Assembly (NCBI GenBank): GCA_013368315.1
Contig: JAACJM010000013.1
Coordinates: forward strand, 124,001-188,000
Source of the DNA: Tetrapyrgos nigripes
Taxonomy: Eukaryota > Basidiomycota > Agaricomycetes > Agaricales > Campanellaceae
Length of the DNA stretch: 64,000 bases
Direction: 5' to 3'
The notes beneath the pieces were generated by a model. It was not told the DNA's origin. It searched no databases and saw only the letters and a program-made list of their open reading frames with translations. A program made the position numbers and the translations under genes. Positions 10,000 through 21,001 of this stretch are shown here, one piece after another; the first letter of the stretch is position 1; each line of letters starts with the position of its first letter.

Positions 10000-11466
10000 C
10001 TAATGTCCAATCGTATGTCTCCCAGCAACAAACTCTTGCTTCCACCAGTCCACCATCCTCCTCGCACCCTCCTGCAACCCTACTTGAGGCTCATACCCCA
10101 AAACCCTTCTCGCCTTCTCAATATTATACCACCTATTCACACACGAATACGTCACCCTGTACCTCGTCAAAATCGCCTCCTTGCCCACCACCCATCCAAT
10201 TATCTCAAACATATATGCCACCGCCAACCCTACCGATCTCGGCATCTTGAGATACCCCCTCTTCTTCCTATGCCCCGGAAACACACTATCCAACTCCTTC
10301 CAAATTAATCTAGGTAAATCCCAGAAATAACAAGGCTCGCCGTTGGTGATGTAAAATACATTTCCGGCGACTTGGAGAGGGTGTTTGGTGGGGTTGGTGA
10401 GTTTTGCACGGGTTAGAGAGACTTCGGAGAGTTGGTCGAAACGTGTGCGGGCGACGGGGCGGTTGAGGTACGACGTGTCGGGTTTTTCAAAGTTGGAGAG
10501 GAGGGTAGAGGCGTTTGGAGGTGGGTCGACGTAAGGACCTAAAGGACGAGCTTCGGAAGTGGGTACACGGTGTCGACCGGTTGTCAGATCCATAGGTGGG
10601 AGTCCAGTGGTGATTAACGACATTTCGTCTGGTGTCAGGTCTGGTGGATTGAGGATGAGTTCGTCGTCCACCTCTCCCTCTGATTTTTCGATTTCAGATT
10701 TGCCTGATTTTAGAGAAGCAAGTGGAGGAGCAGGAGGTGGTGTTTCCAGTTTATCGGCAGCGAGTAAGTGCGCGTAAGCAACGTTCCCGACATATGTCCA
10801 ATCAAAAAGATTGTTGTTGTCGCCAATCTGGAAATGGGTTTTACCGTCCTCGAAAACCCGGTAGAGGCCTGCCATCATCTGACGGTCGCCAGGTCCAAAG
10901 ATACCTGCTGGCCTCAGAGCAGTTGTTAAGAGGTTTCCCTTCCCATTAGCTTCAATAACAGCTTCCTCAGCTTTGGCCTTGGATTCGTTATAAGCATCCA
11001 TAGGTTGGTCAGGAGGAGGTAACCTCTCGTCGACATCTGTCAAGTCTGCACCATTGAAGACAACACCTGCAGAAGAGGTATAGACCAGTTTGCGGACTCC
11101 ACACTCGACAGCTGCGGCAATCACAGCTTTTGTTCCATCGACGTTGACTTTCCAATAGAGAGCAGGATCGTTGAGGGCAGCCGGGGGAGACGCGGTGTGG
11201 ATGATGCAGGTTGTACCACTCTACATCAAGTGTCAGACAGAGTATACCCAGAAAAAAAAAACAGACCTCACCCTCCTCAAAGCAGTAGCTACCTGTGCCT
11301 GGTCACTAATATCTCCCGAATAAAAAGGCACGTCCTCAGTCCGCTGGACGATGTCAAAGACGGAAACATTGTCTCCGCGGTCCTTGAGCTGCTCGACAAT
11401 GTGTCGGCCGAGGAAACCACTACCGCCAATGACTAGGTAGACGTCTTTCTTGTGTGAAACGGACAT
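10000..11466 (-). CDS. ERG26: sterol-4-alpha-carboxylate 3-dehydrogenase (decarboxylating)
   Basis: NAD(P)-dependent short-chain dehydrogenase of the 3-beta-HSD family. It oxidises and decarboxylates the 4-carboxysterol intermediate during C-4 demethylation of ergosterol precursors at the ER. The start is MSVSHKKDVYLVIGGSGFLG, containing the Rossmann GGSGFLG. One intron follows LRRV (about 11222-11275). Further marks are TSSAGVVFNG, the catalytic YNESK and the substrate-side strand FDWTYVGNVAYAHLLAADK. Unusually, about 105 extra Pro/Glu-rich residues follow LLAADKLE before the family resumes at VAGNVFYITNGEPCYFWD. The C-terminal half includes hydrophobic VGLAVAYMFEIIGWVV, a likely membrane contact. 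Its promoter is shared with the divergent NBL1 gene. Confidence 0.93.
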
Positions 11467-11605
11467 GGTTGGAAGAAAGAAAGAGTCGTACCACTCGCTA
11501 AAAAAAGTTCTTCTGGGGTATACGCGGGCCACGTGATATCTGCCCTTTTTCAACAAACCAACCGATCGCGTCGCCAGTGTCGACGACGACGACAACGAGG
11601 TCGAT
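11467..11605. promoter_or_regulatory. short bidirectional promoter ERG26 / NBL1
   Basis: Only 139 bp separate the two start codons. On the minus strand it contains ATCACGTG (11530-11537), a perfect E-box embedded in a sterol-regulatory-element-like sequence, 64-71 nt upstream of the ERG26 ATG. Fungal SREBP proteins bind ATCACGTGAY-type sites, so sterol control of ERG26 is a reasonable inference. A GAC-rich run (near 11580-11598) forms the NBL1 leader. Confidence 0.5.
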
Positions 11606-13088
11606 ATGTACTCTGATGAAGAGAAGAAGCAGCTACTCGCCAATCTTGATATTGAGGGTGTGTACTTACGTCTCATCCTTTATAGTCATGCTCACAGTGA
11701 CGGACACAGTCGCCCATCGCACACGCCAATTCCAATCCTGGCTCGCCGACTGTCTGGAAAACTTCAAGATCCATCAAGAAGGCCATGTCTCGCGTATACC
11801 TAAACAGGTCCGGTCATTGACTATGAAAGAGTTTTGCACCAAATACAGTGGGAACGTCCAACTCGCCTTACGCGGCGTGCAAAAGGAGAGATTGGCCGCT
11901 CTGGGTGCTGCTGGTGCAGGAGATGATTTCGGTGAAATTGATAGGAATGCGAGGAAAAGGAAATGGGTTGCTAGTCAGGAGGCAGAGGCTGCCGATACGA
12001 GCGACAGTAAGGATTCAGAACGTAGAATGTCGAAGAATGGTATCTACTATTATTGCTATGTTTTTTCATTGTGCATTTACTGACCAGATGCATTCACAGC
12101 TCGACTCGCATCGCCCAACAAAAGATCAGTAACGACGACTGGTACTACCCAACAACGTTCCCGTTTACTCGGTACACCTGGTAAAGTATGTAAACGCGTC
12201 ATCTAACGCGAGTATCCATCTGACTTCTCTCTCCAGCCCCGACCTCTAAATCGTGTATCCTCTACGCCAAGTCCTCAGAAACCCAAACCTGCATTCTCCA
12301 CCAATTTTTCGCGTCCTCCGTCGAGGCCCGCCTCTCCCGTCAAGGGTACAACTGCTACCAAACCAACCACAACAGGCGCTCCCCGTTCTCGCGTCCCTTC
12401 CACATCTACTTTCAACCCCATCCTACCACCCAAAACACCCGGCTATCCCCGTTCTACATCTGCCCAACCACCCACAGCCCCTAATACTACCCTTCGTCTC
12501 CCTCGTAAAGATGAAAACATGATGATGAGCCTCAACGGCTCGCCTCTTGCTAATCCATTTTGGGATGACCAACAGCAGCAACAACAGTCATCTCAAACGC
12601 AGACACAACCTCATCGCACGCACAAGCGAACACAGAGTAGTATATCTATCAGACAAGATCCTTCGTTTTTGGGAGGTGGTGCTGGTGGCACACATTCACG
12701 ATCGACTTCTCAGACCATGTTCAACGGTACAGGGTCTGGTTCATCATCTCGTTCTCACTCTGCCTTATCTACACATACACGTACCACCCATTCCCGGTCA
12801 AACTCGGAGGCTACGCTAGCCTCACCGACGGATAATCAGTTTCCCGATGAATTATCTACATTACCCAAAGACAAAGATCCTCATCCTCATTCTCTACCAC
12901 GCACCGTTTCTTCATACACCGTCACACTCTCAACTGAAGACGGTCATCTTCTCGAGTTTGATCCGTTGCTGACTTCTCCTGAAGAATTGGACAAGTTGGA
13001 GGGGATTAGTGAGGAAGCGAAGAAGCAGGCCAAAGAGGAGATGGGCAGGTTGGTGAGAGCTGCGATGGATAAGTGGAAGATTGGATAG
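11606..13088 (+). CDS. NBL1: borealin / Nbl1-like chromosomal passenger subunit
   Basis: The N-terminus MYSDEEKKQLLANLDIE joins over an intron (about 11659-11720) to VAHRTRQFQSWLADCLENF, followed by SRIPKQVRSLTMKEF. This is the Nbl1/borealin N-terminal helix, which bundles with survivin and INCENP to place Aurora B on centromeres and the spindle midzone. After two more short introns (near 12040-12100 and 12189-12239) comes a long Ser/Pro/Thr-rich disordered region. It has many SP/TP sites and phosphosite-like HKRTQSS and HSRSTS clusters, plus a QQQQQQSSQTQTQ stretch. The C-terminus is conserved-looking: SSYTVTLSTEDGHLLEFDPL then a basic helix ending KWKIG. At about 440 residues it resembles metazoan borealin in layout rather than the tiny budding-yeast Nbl1. 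Assignment rests mainly on the N-terminal helix. Confidence 0.75.
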
Positions 13089-13312
13089 CAGGACTGGTAT
13101 TGACTCCTAGTTGAGTACTGTGGGTAGTACGCACTGGAGGAGTCGCAGTGTTCTTTTCTCTTTCTCTTGACATTTTCTTGGTCCTGGTACCGACTCGTTT
13201 CGTTTTCTTCTAAGTATTCAGGTTACAGGTTCTACTTTCTGTTCCCATTCTTTCGTTTTCTTTCTTCACTTTCGTTCCTTGTTTTTGTTGCGCACATACC
13301 ACATACGCCTTT

Positions 13313-13346
13313 CTCGTCTCGTCTCGTCTCGTCCCATCTCATCTCA
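13313..13346 (+). repeat. TCTCG/TCATC pentamer microsatellite
   Basis: Four GTCTC units followed by CATCT units in the NBL1 3' region. No function is evident. Confidence 0.6.
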
Positions 13347-13457
13347 TCCTTTCCAATCGCATACATATATACTGTACAACTGTATCTTAGACCCGGAGGC
13401 GTGCCAATCCATATTTTACTGTACAAGTCATTCCGCGCGCGGTCTGCTGACATTGAA

Positions 13458-13629
<172 letters not shown>

Positions 13630-13659
13630 AAAACCGGGACGAAATAGAAACAGACGCCG

Positions 13660-16600
13660 TCAAACCTTATACGTTTCAGGCCTCAAGGATTCACACCAAC
13701 TGGATCCGCGCCAGCCGACAGACCTCTCTCTCCTATCCCGTACCTTTACAAACAAATTTTCGGCCTTAAATGAGCTTTTAGCGCGGTTCGAGTCAACTGA
13801 AAAAAGTCTAGAGGCCAACAATTAGATCAGCATTTAACAAGATCAGAGGGACAAGATCTCACCCTTCATTCGCCTTTTTATGGATTTTCAAGTACTGCAA
13901 AAGTGGGATAGCGCCTATTGCAAAACCACCTCCCCTAGACAGGGAGTAGTTACCCGTTGTAACATAACCAATGATGGATGAAGGTGGTGGGATGATTTTT
14001 GAGAGCTAAGAAAAACATTTCAATGAACCAATCACAAAGACCGAGGAGAAGACAAAACGGGCAAGAGACTAACCTCTTCTACATCTCGTCTAACCTTGAC
14101 GTGAGGACTACCATCACTACCGGCCCCGCCATTGTCGCCACCCCCAATATCGACAAGATCGTCATCAACACTACTAGGCTTCCTGTTGATTGCCTCCCGC
14201 CATTCATCCCATTCAGGTTCGGGGATAGAATAGATCATCGCAAGGTCGTCCGGGGATCCTTTGGAATGCATAGATACTTTGACATTGACCAAAGCGCTCT
14301 TCAGCAGGACTTCTTGGGCTTGAGCTTCAGAGGGAAATCCTTTCAGAACAGAAAGGTCGTTCAGAGATCGCTTGGCACGGAGCTTGTTGATTGCATCAAG
14401 GAGGGTTTTTGCGTGCTCGTCTTCGGGTTTAGTAGATATTTCCAAGACGATAGTTGAAATATCTGGACCTATGAATAACCATGGAAGGAGATCCGGAGAA
14501 AACTGTTCATCAACATCCATTGTACCGGTACCGTCTTCTTCATCTTGTGGTGGTTGTTGCTGTTCATCATTCGCTTCGACATGATCCATTTCCGTGTCTT
14601 CTTCTCCTTCCCCATCTTGTTGATCACCTTCGGGCCGTTGTGTCGTTACCAAATCTTCTTCGTCTTCATCGCGGTTATCATCCTCGTGCTCCATATTTGA
14701 CTGCTCCAAACCAACTACAACTTCCCAATCCGGTATCCATGGACTCCTCGTACCCAATTTCTTGTAATTCACTCTCTTCGCAGGAGGCGTCCGATCCCAC
14801 TTTGCCTTCTCACCCTCTCCTCTCGTCTCCGCATACTCATCATACGCTTCCAAACCAGGATAATCCCTGGGAAAATATACTGACCCAGCTTCAAAAGCTT
14901 GAGTCTGTCGTTCTCGTTGGCCTCCAACACGCGTTCCAGTATGAATAAGCGAAGGAAGAAAGGCCATACTCCAACCAGCCGGGACGATTAATGTCCAGCC
15001 ATGTATACTGTCCCCATTTCCAGATTCCACCGATCGTTGGATTAAGATGACTGGTACGCGGTCATCCTGGCGTAAAGAAGACAGAGGAGTACCGGGGATA
15101 AGGTTTTGAGAACGTCGTTGGTCGAGTTGTTGCTTGGTGTAATGTGGTTTTTTGAGTTTATCGCGACATGTTTTCTCCCATAGGTTGCTTTGGGCCAGGG
15201 CAGACGAAGGTAATATGAGGGTTGCAGTCGGGGCACCGGAGTCTGGGAGTTGGACTTGTGCGTTCTTGGGCGGGAATCTGGAATGAGGTTAACGAGTGCG
15301 TAGTTCAAGCAGAAGATGACATACTTGAGACGAGGATCATGGACTGTAAAACCAATGACCATACCACGAGGAAGAGACCCGGTACATTGAAGGTTCGTCA
15401 GAGATGTCCAAAACTGCAGAATAAAGAAAAAAAAGCCTTCAGCAACTTGCTCATGGATATCAAACAGAGTTTTACCTTCTGAAAATCTTCACTTTGATCC
15501 TTCATGACAGGAGAAAGTGCTCCCTTGATGACTTGGCTTGATTTGGGGCCCATGATCTCGAACATGTTCACCTGTCCGTGTAATGGTGCCAGTTCGAGTG
15601 CAACCTCAGGCGATCCAGACTCTCTGATAGCGTCCAGGACCAGCGATGCAGAGACCTGCAATGCAGCGAATACCTCTCGCATTACACTCGGATGTGAACA
15701 TATCCAAACCGTCCTATCAGGTTCACCAGAAAGCGGAGCTTCCTTTTCCTTGCCTTTCTGCTTTTTACTCTTCTTTGTTGAAACTGCTGGCGGGCTGGGG
15801 GGCCTCCACATGATTATCACGGGGGATATCATGTCCAGGGGATATCTCTTGGGCTGATAAATGTGAGTATTGAGGATTCGAGAGCCTAGGGTATACCTGA
15901 AGAGAATTAGATTAAATGCCGCATCGAAGGAAGTAAACCCTACCTCTGAGCGCCTGGGCTGGGGCCTTGTGCATCGCAACACGTCTCCAAGATAGAGACA
16001 AGAATTTTGACAGGACCTTTCAGCTCTATGAAGCTATGGTATGAAGCATCGTGTAAAATTGAACCATGTATAGAGGCACGGTGTGACGGTCGAAAAGCTT
16101 TCTCAGTAGGAGTGACAGCCTGAAATTATGAGTGAGTGAGTGAAATTCGCCATGGTCTTCGAACAGGGCTTACCAGCCGATAACCCCACATATCTTCCAT
16201 GTGCATACGTTTAGCGTGCCACAGATGAGTTTCTAGCCAACTTTTGTCACCTACAATTCATTCGTGAGTTTAGGAAAGAAAGGGTTCTAGTAGAGAGACT
16301 GACGCTGGCGCTTTAAGAATTTGTCAGACTTGAGGAGAGCCCGCTTCTGTTTACCAGGCTTTTTTGAAGCTTTCTTGGGTTTCTTGACAGGATCCATCTG
16401 GGATATTTGTTGAATCAACTTCCTTTCCAAGCCTTCTTTACTCTCACCTCAGCACGAGCTTTCTCGCGTAACCGGACTGGAACTCGTCGAGGATCATGAC
16501 TCGCAGCCCTTCGTCGCAAGTGTCGCGGTAAGACTTGCCATGCCCTCGTGGTAGAACTGGACCTGCGAGATGATAAATGAGATGAGATGATTACAAGCTG

Positions 16601-16969
16601 AGATAGTACTAACGCAGATGCTTGCATCGCAGTTTGCATCGCGTGGATTTCAAAGGCACGGGACTGCAATTTCATTGAATAATGAGGTTCAGATGAGGCG
16701 CAAAAATTAGCACCTCTGCAAATCGTTCGACATCTATTGCACTCGGCAAGCCTTTCATGCCTATAACCGTGAAGTCTACATCTATTTTGGCACTGAAAAG
16801 AAAACATACTATTGGTGATAGATGGTGCGAGCCTGGACGGTCCTGCGACAGCATTTTGATTTTCTTGAGGAGTCTGAACACGAATAGTCCTTGCATCTGC
16901 TTGTCTCTGTTTCTTGCGAGTCTTGTAGTTTGCATTTTCGGGTAGTTTCCGCTTTTCAGCAGTGGACAT
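13660..16969 (-). CDS. POP1: RNase P / RNase MRP protein subunit POP1
   Basis: Largest protein subunit of RNase P and MRP, which process tRNA 5' ends and pre-rRNA in the nucleus and nucleolus. From MSTAEKRKLPENANYKTRKK the basic N-terminus leads to GLPSAIDVERFAE, SRAFEIHAMQTAMQ and WQVLPRHLRRRAASHDPRR, the POP1 domain signature. The central POPLD domain is visible as IVPAGWSMAFLPSLI, HTGTRVGGQRERQ. An acidic linker (EDDNRDEDEED) follows. I extend the C-terminus past the first apparent stop. A GTTAGT intron near 14010-14065 joins to KIIPPPSSIIGYVTTGNYSL, then SRGGGFAIGA, and another intron (about 13812-13861) leads to AENLFVKVRDRRERSVG, the family's usual end strand. About nine exons and roughly 900 residues. 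The final exon is less certain than the rest. Confidence 0.9.
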
Positions 16970-17045
16970 GGTGGTAAGAGAAACAAACGCGATTGGGTTA
17001 GGGTTTGGAGAATTGGAGATTTCGGGTAGCGTGACCGTAAATTTC
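16970..17045. promoter_or_regulatory. 76-bp bidirectional promoter, POP1 / mitochondrial protein
   Basis: The two divergent start codons are separated by only 76 bp, the shortest head-to-head gap in the window. It includes GATTGGGTTAGGGTTTGG. No TATA box is visible in either direction. Confidence 0.5.
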
Positions 17046-17775
17046 ATGGCTTCAACGCTTCGCACTCTTTCTCTTTCTCGAACTGCTTTCAGGGCCTCTG
17101 GAGGGCGCTTTCTATCCACTACTCGTGTAGTCAGAAATGAAGCTGCGACAACCCCAAACATTGGAACAGCTCCTGCCCCGAAGAAACCCGTAGGCGGATT
17201 CCGTGGCGGGTGAGGTCGCAATTCTGCAAGGTAGCCAACACTCGCTGAACGTTCTATCTAGGATCGTTGGATTCTTATTTGGGTTTTCTCTGGCCTCTTC
17301 ATTCGCAGCATACCAGCTTTTGGATGAATACAAACTAGCTTCTGCGGCTCTGCAAGCCAGCGTTGAAGAACTCAAGCTAAGCACGGAAAAGGTCGGCATA
17401 CAGCATGGAAGCATTTTTCTATAAAGCTGTTGCTCAAAACCACTCCAGGTCACAAGCCAAGTGCGCAGAATAGAGGCTGTTGAAAAGGACCTCAAGGCTC
17501 TCTCGGAATCTTCTGCACTCAAGGAGGACATTACGCGATTAAGGGCAGAAGTGAAGAAACTGTATGATGGACTGCATGTTGGTGCGAATCGAATGTTTTT
17601 TTAGCTCATTGGAAGGAGGAAGCTAACATTCTTCCAGAATTCCTGGACCTACGCACGCATGTTTGGGGTCTCCGTGAGTTTCGTTTCAGGTCTGCTGTCG
17701 ACTGCGACTTACCAGTTACCAGAGCAAGATGTCCATGCATTGTCCAAAAAAGAGTCTACCACTGTCCGGATATAG
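17046..17775 (+). CDS. mitochondrial single-pass membrane coiled-coil protein, unknown role
   Basis: Begins MASTLRTLSLSRTAF with an Arg/Ser-rich presequence that includes SGGRFLSTTRVVRN, a typical mitochondrial targeting peptide. After an intron (17212-17262) comes one hydrophobic segment IVGFLFGFSLASSFAAYQLL, then a coiled coil (ELKLSTEKVTSQVRRIEAVE and KEDITRLRAEVKKLYDGLH) split by two introns. I end it at TAG 17773-17775 after QQDVHALSKKESTTVRI, using a 49-nt intron after HVWGL because that preserves frame. About 145 residues. The layout suggests an inner-membrane protein with a coiled coil facing one compartment. I do not recognise a named family. Confidence 0.7.
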
Positions 17776-18690
17776 TCCCGTGTACGATAACACTTTCGTT
17801 AATAGATTCCTAGACTTTGCATCGCACACTTTGCATGATTACTTACCCATACCGACAATGTCGTCCGTTCCATGGTCGTCTGAGTAGCTCTTCCAGGACA
17901 TGACAGCAGAGCACAGCAGTTGTATAGCTCGTTTCCTCTTGGCCTCTGTAACAAAAGGACAACGAGAGGGATGATCAAGGAATGACCGCACTTCGGTCAC
18001 CTCGGTTCCTTATTTGAAGTTAACATTTCCCACATCCTGCAGATACGTATCAACCAACGTCGCTTACTATCCTCAGACGAAGAGGATAGGTCCCAGGTCG
18101 AGACTCGGAGTCGATCAATGCTGTGTGGTTCAAAATTAACTGTAAAGCGACAGCTTACAAGAAACACCCTCGAGTGGACAAGCATTTTTATGTGTGCCTT
18201 TTCTTCTCGGACGATTATCGGCATAATTATGCTCAACGTGACAATAATCTAGGGTGAATACTCCCAAGGCATTCGGTGCCTTTACCTTCGTAACCTTGGT
18301 TTCTACAATCATAACCGCAAGGGCCGCTGTGATGTAGTAGTATGTAATTTACAGCGCTCCCAAAGCCGGGCTTGGGCCTGGAAACATGCGGGTCCTTTTC
18401 GAAGCGACGGGAAGAGGGTATAAAAGAGCCAGTGATGGTAGAGTCCCACCAAAAAAGTCTTTCCTTCACTTTTTCCTTCTCCTCCACTCTTTGTTTGTCG
18501 GTCAAGACAGGTTCTTGTTGGATTTTTACCCCAATTTCTTGTTCATTTCGGTAAGTCAGCCACTCTCTTTGCTTGCTATCCTCTCGACTCATGAACTTCC
18601 TTCGTCGATGTAGGTCGCCGGACGTGTTCAGTTCAGCTCTTTTCATACATACGTGGATTCTTGACTAGTTCTTTTGTCAATTTTTTCAAA
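17776..18690. promoter_or_regulatory. intergenic region with TATA box and 5' UTR intron for the downstream secreted protein
   Basis: TATAAAAG lies at 18419-18426. A spliced-leader intron (GTAAGT at 18551 to TAG at 18613, 63 nt) lies between it and the ATG at 18691. A strong TATA box plus a 5' UTR intron suggests a highly expressed gene. The left part (17780-18240) contains splice-like short minus-strand frames that I could not join into a credible gene. Confidence 0.55.
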
Positions 18691-20244
18691 ATGCTCTCTT
18701 CAAAAACGCTCGCTTTCGCTCTCTTTTACTTCACTGTTTCTTCTTTGGCGGCGCCAGTTCGTTTTATTCGTCGAGAGGTCCCTCAGGGTACGTGGAATGT
18801 CCCGCAGATATCTGATCCATACTGACATAGTCTTTGTATAGAGCATTCCCATGAACCGTTCTTGACGTCCGTCCGAGCCAGTCTTAACACCAACAACCCC
18901 AAGAACCTCGGTGACCCTGTCTTTGCCCTCCTTGGTAATGCAGCGGCTGCTCAAGGACTTGGTGACACCACCGACCCCGACTGTCTCCAGCAAGAAGTTG
19001 CCGATCAGGCCTTCACCAATGCCAAAGCAGCTGGCGACGTCGACAGTCAAGTTGGTGCTCTTATCTTCAGGGCTCTCGAACGTAACTCGGGATCAGTTGG
19101 CGCGACCAGTAACGCTTGCACGAGTGTCCAGGCCGTCAACCCTGAGATTGCCGCTATCCAACAACATCAGGTAAGTTTTGATTCTATATGTGCCGTGCTT
19201 CGAAACCGTATTCGTGTTTCTCATGCGCTATATCCGTTTGATTATAGGACCCGGCTTCTGATAACGCCGCTTCAGTTAACAAAGCCATCGCCCTTGAGCT
19301 TGCTAAACAGATTGCCGCTGTTGGTGGTGACCCCCTTGATGCCCTCAAGTCTGGTACCTTTGCACCTGGACAAATAGGTGACCCTACCGCCAAAGGAAAC
19401 ACTTGTGACGACCAGAATGACCTTAACGGCTGTATCTTTACGCAAAATCTTCTCGTTCCTGACGCAACTGAAGACGAGATTAACGCTGCTGTTGGAGGTG
19501 CTGCTACTGGCAACGCTACTGCTGCTGGCAATGCTGGCAACGCTGGCAACAACGCAGGTGACGGTTCGGCTGCCGGCTCTGATGCTGGCTCTGGCGAGAC
19601 ATGCTCCACAGTTACCGTCACAGTCACTGGTGCTGCTGCTCCTGCTGCTACGTATGTCGTTTGTTCTCGGTCTAATATGTATCATCAAGCTGACTTTTGC
19701 TAGTACCACCGCTGCTGCTGGTGGTGCTGCTGCAGGTGATGCTGGTGCAGGTGGTGCTGCTGCTGCAGGTGATGCTGGTGCAGGTGGTGCTGCTGCTGGC
19801 GGTGCTGCTGCTGGTGGTGCCGCTGCCGGTGGCAACCTCCAAACTTTCACTGGTGCTCGTAAGTGTTGTGCTGTGTCTTTGTGTCTTCAGGCTCTGACTT
19901 TCTTCTTCAGTCGGTGGAGCCGCTGCTCCTGCTGTCACGGCCGGTGGTAAAGGATTCATCGTCGAAGGTAAGGCGTGTGTTTTGTTGGACATAGTTGTAG
20001 AGTCTTACTCTTGCACGCAGGCTCGGATCAATTCCTCAACTCTGGTGCCGCTCTGTATGTGATTTTCTTGCACTGTGCTATTCTATGCGACTTACTCATG
20101 CTTTCCCGCGTTTCTCAATCCTTTAGCGGAAGGTCGTGTGACATTCAGCACAACCAATGTGCCAACCTCGCCAACTCTGGTGGAGGATTCTCCGTTGGCG
20201 ACTGTGATGCTCAGAACAACGATTGCCACGCAGCCATCAACTGA
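18691..20244 (+). CDS. secreted Ala/Gly-rich cell-surface protein
   Basis: MLSSKTLAFALFYFTVSSLA is a signal peptide, followed by APVRFIRREVPQ with a possible RR processing site. The mature N-domain has few cysteines and many Ala/Asn residues (for example DPVFALLGNAAAAQGLGDT), then GNTCDDQNDLNGCIFTQN. A low-complexity Ala/Gly/Asp/Asn tract of more than 100 residues follows, interrupted by introns. The C-terminus is a compact cysteine module: GSDQFLNSGAALGRSCDIQH then NQCANLANSGGGFSVGDCD and NDCHAAIN. This two-part architecture recurs in mushroom secretomes, where I recall it sometimes being labelled as a ribosomal protein by mistake; nothing here looks ribosomal. Probable wall or surface-coat protein. 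Six or seven short introns; exon joins are clear at the start and end and less so in the repeats. Confidence 0.7.
19700..19835 (+). repeat. Ala/Gly coding minisatellite
   Basis: Repeats of about 30 nt, GGTGATGCTGGTGCAG preceded or followed by GTGCTGCTGCTG, encode GDAGAGGAAA-type units. The sequence then degrades to GGTGCTGCT triplets. In frame within the secreted protein. Confidence 0.75.
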
Positions 20245-21001
20245 GAAACTGCGACATGCGATTTTGACCAGTAGACCATTTGCTGAACTGGACAGCATAT
20301 CCATGTATATACCAATCCTAACATACCCAGGCAATACATTTAGTGGAGGCTACTCTCTTTTCTTCTCTCGAAAGTGTGGCGCGCCACGCCCGCTTAGACC
20401 ATGAAACCCGACTTCAGAAACTCAAGTAGCTGTTCAACAAAAGCTATTGTATGTATTCTGACACTGTATGGGAGGCGCATGACTTTGAAGCTTGAAGCTC
20501 AAGTTGACAGCGTCATTGTGGACGAGCAAAACGTTCTTCGGGTGGAAAGCTAAGTATTATTGTCGACATTGCCGCTGGATGTCAACTTCTAAGTATGCAT
20601 GTGGAACGTCTGGGCTTGGCAAATGGTGGTATGTATGCTGCGCTGATAAGGGTATATAGGCTTATATATATAGGAGGGTGAGAATATCGTTTATGTAAAT
20701 TAAGTACAGTAGAGCTCCCACTACTTAGCACTAATGGGCAGCTCAGCGTTTTTGAAGCGCCAGGAGCCTCTGCTCTGGAGACCTCCTGCGAGCTCAACGT
20801 TCTCTGGTCCTCTGTATTTCTCTGACGAAAATCAGTAAATTGTATCTCCGGACAGGATGATTGACTGGGGCGCATGTGCCATGATTTCTGTACGTCCAAC
20901 TCCCGTGCCTTTCTCCTCTAATTTCAAGTATAAAATGCTCTTGCTTGTCCTATTTCAAGCTCGTTGCGTCCCTATTTCCCTCAGGTTCCTGGGAAAAGAT
21001 C
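20245..21001. other. intergenic, no gene supported
   Basis: It contains the 3' region of the secreted protein and the promoter of the nuclease gene. A TATATATATA run lies near 20662 on the plus strand. I see no coding frame of quality. Confidence 0.5.

Noticed and set aside
13783..13796. GGTTCGAGTCA resembling a tRNA B box
   Set aside because: No A box or cloverleaf around it, and it lies in a POP1 exon.
17780..18240. Possible minus-strand gene with exon-like EAKRKRAIQLLCSAVMSW flanked by splice-like sites
   Set aside because: I could not connect it to a start or to neighbouring exons without stops, and the last piece would overlap the 3' end of the mitochondrial protein gene.
18233..18646. 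Minus-strand 137-residue frame
   Set aside because: It is antisense to a TATA box and a 5' UTR intron of the secreted-protein gene, with no recognisable domain.
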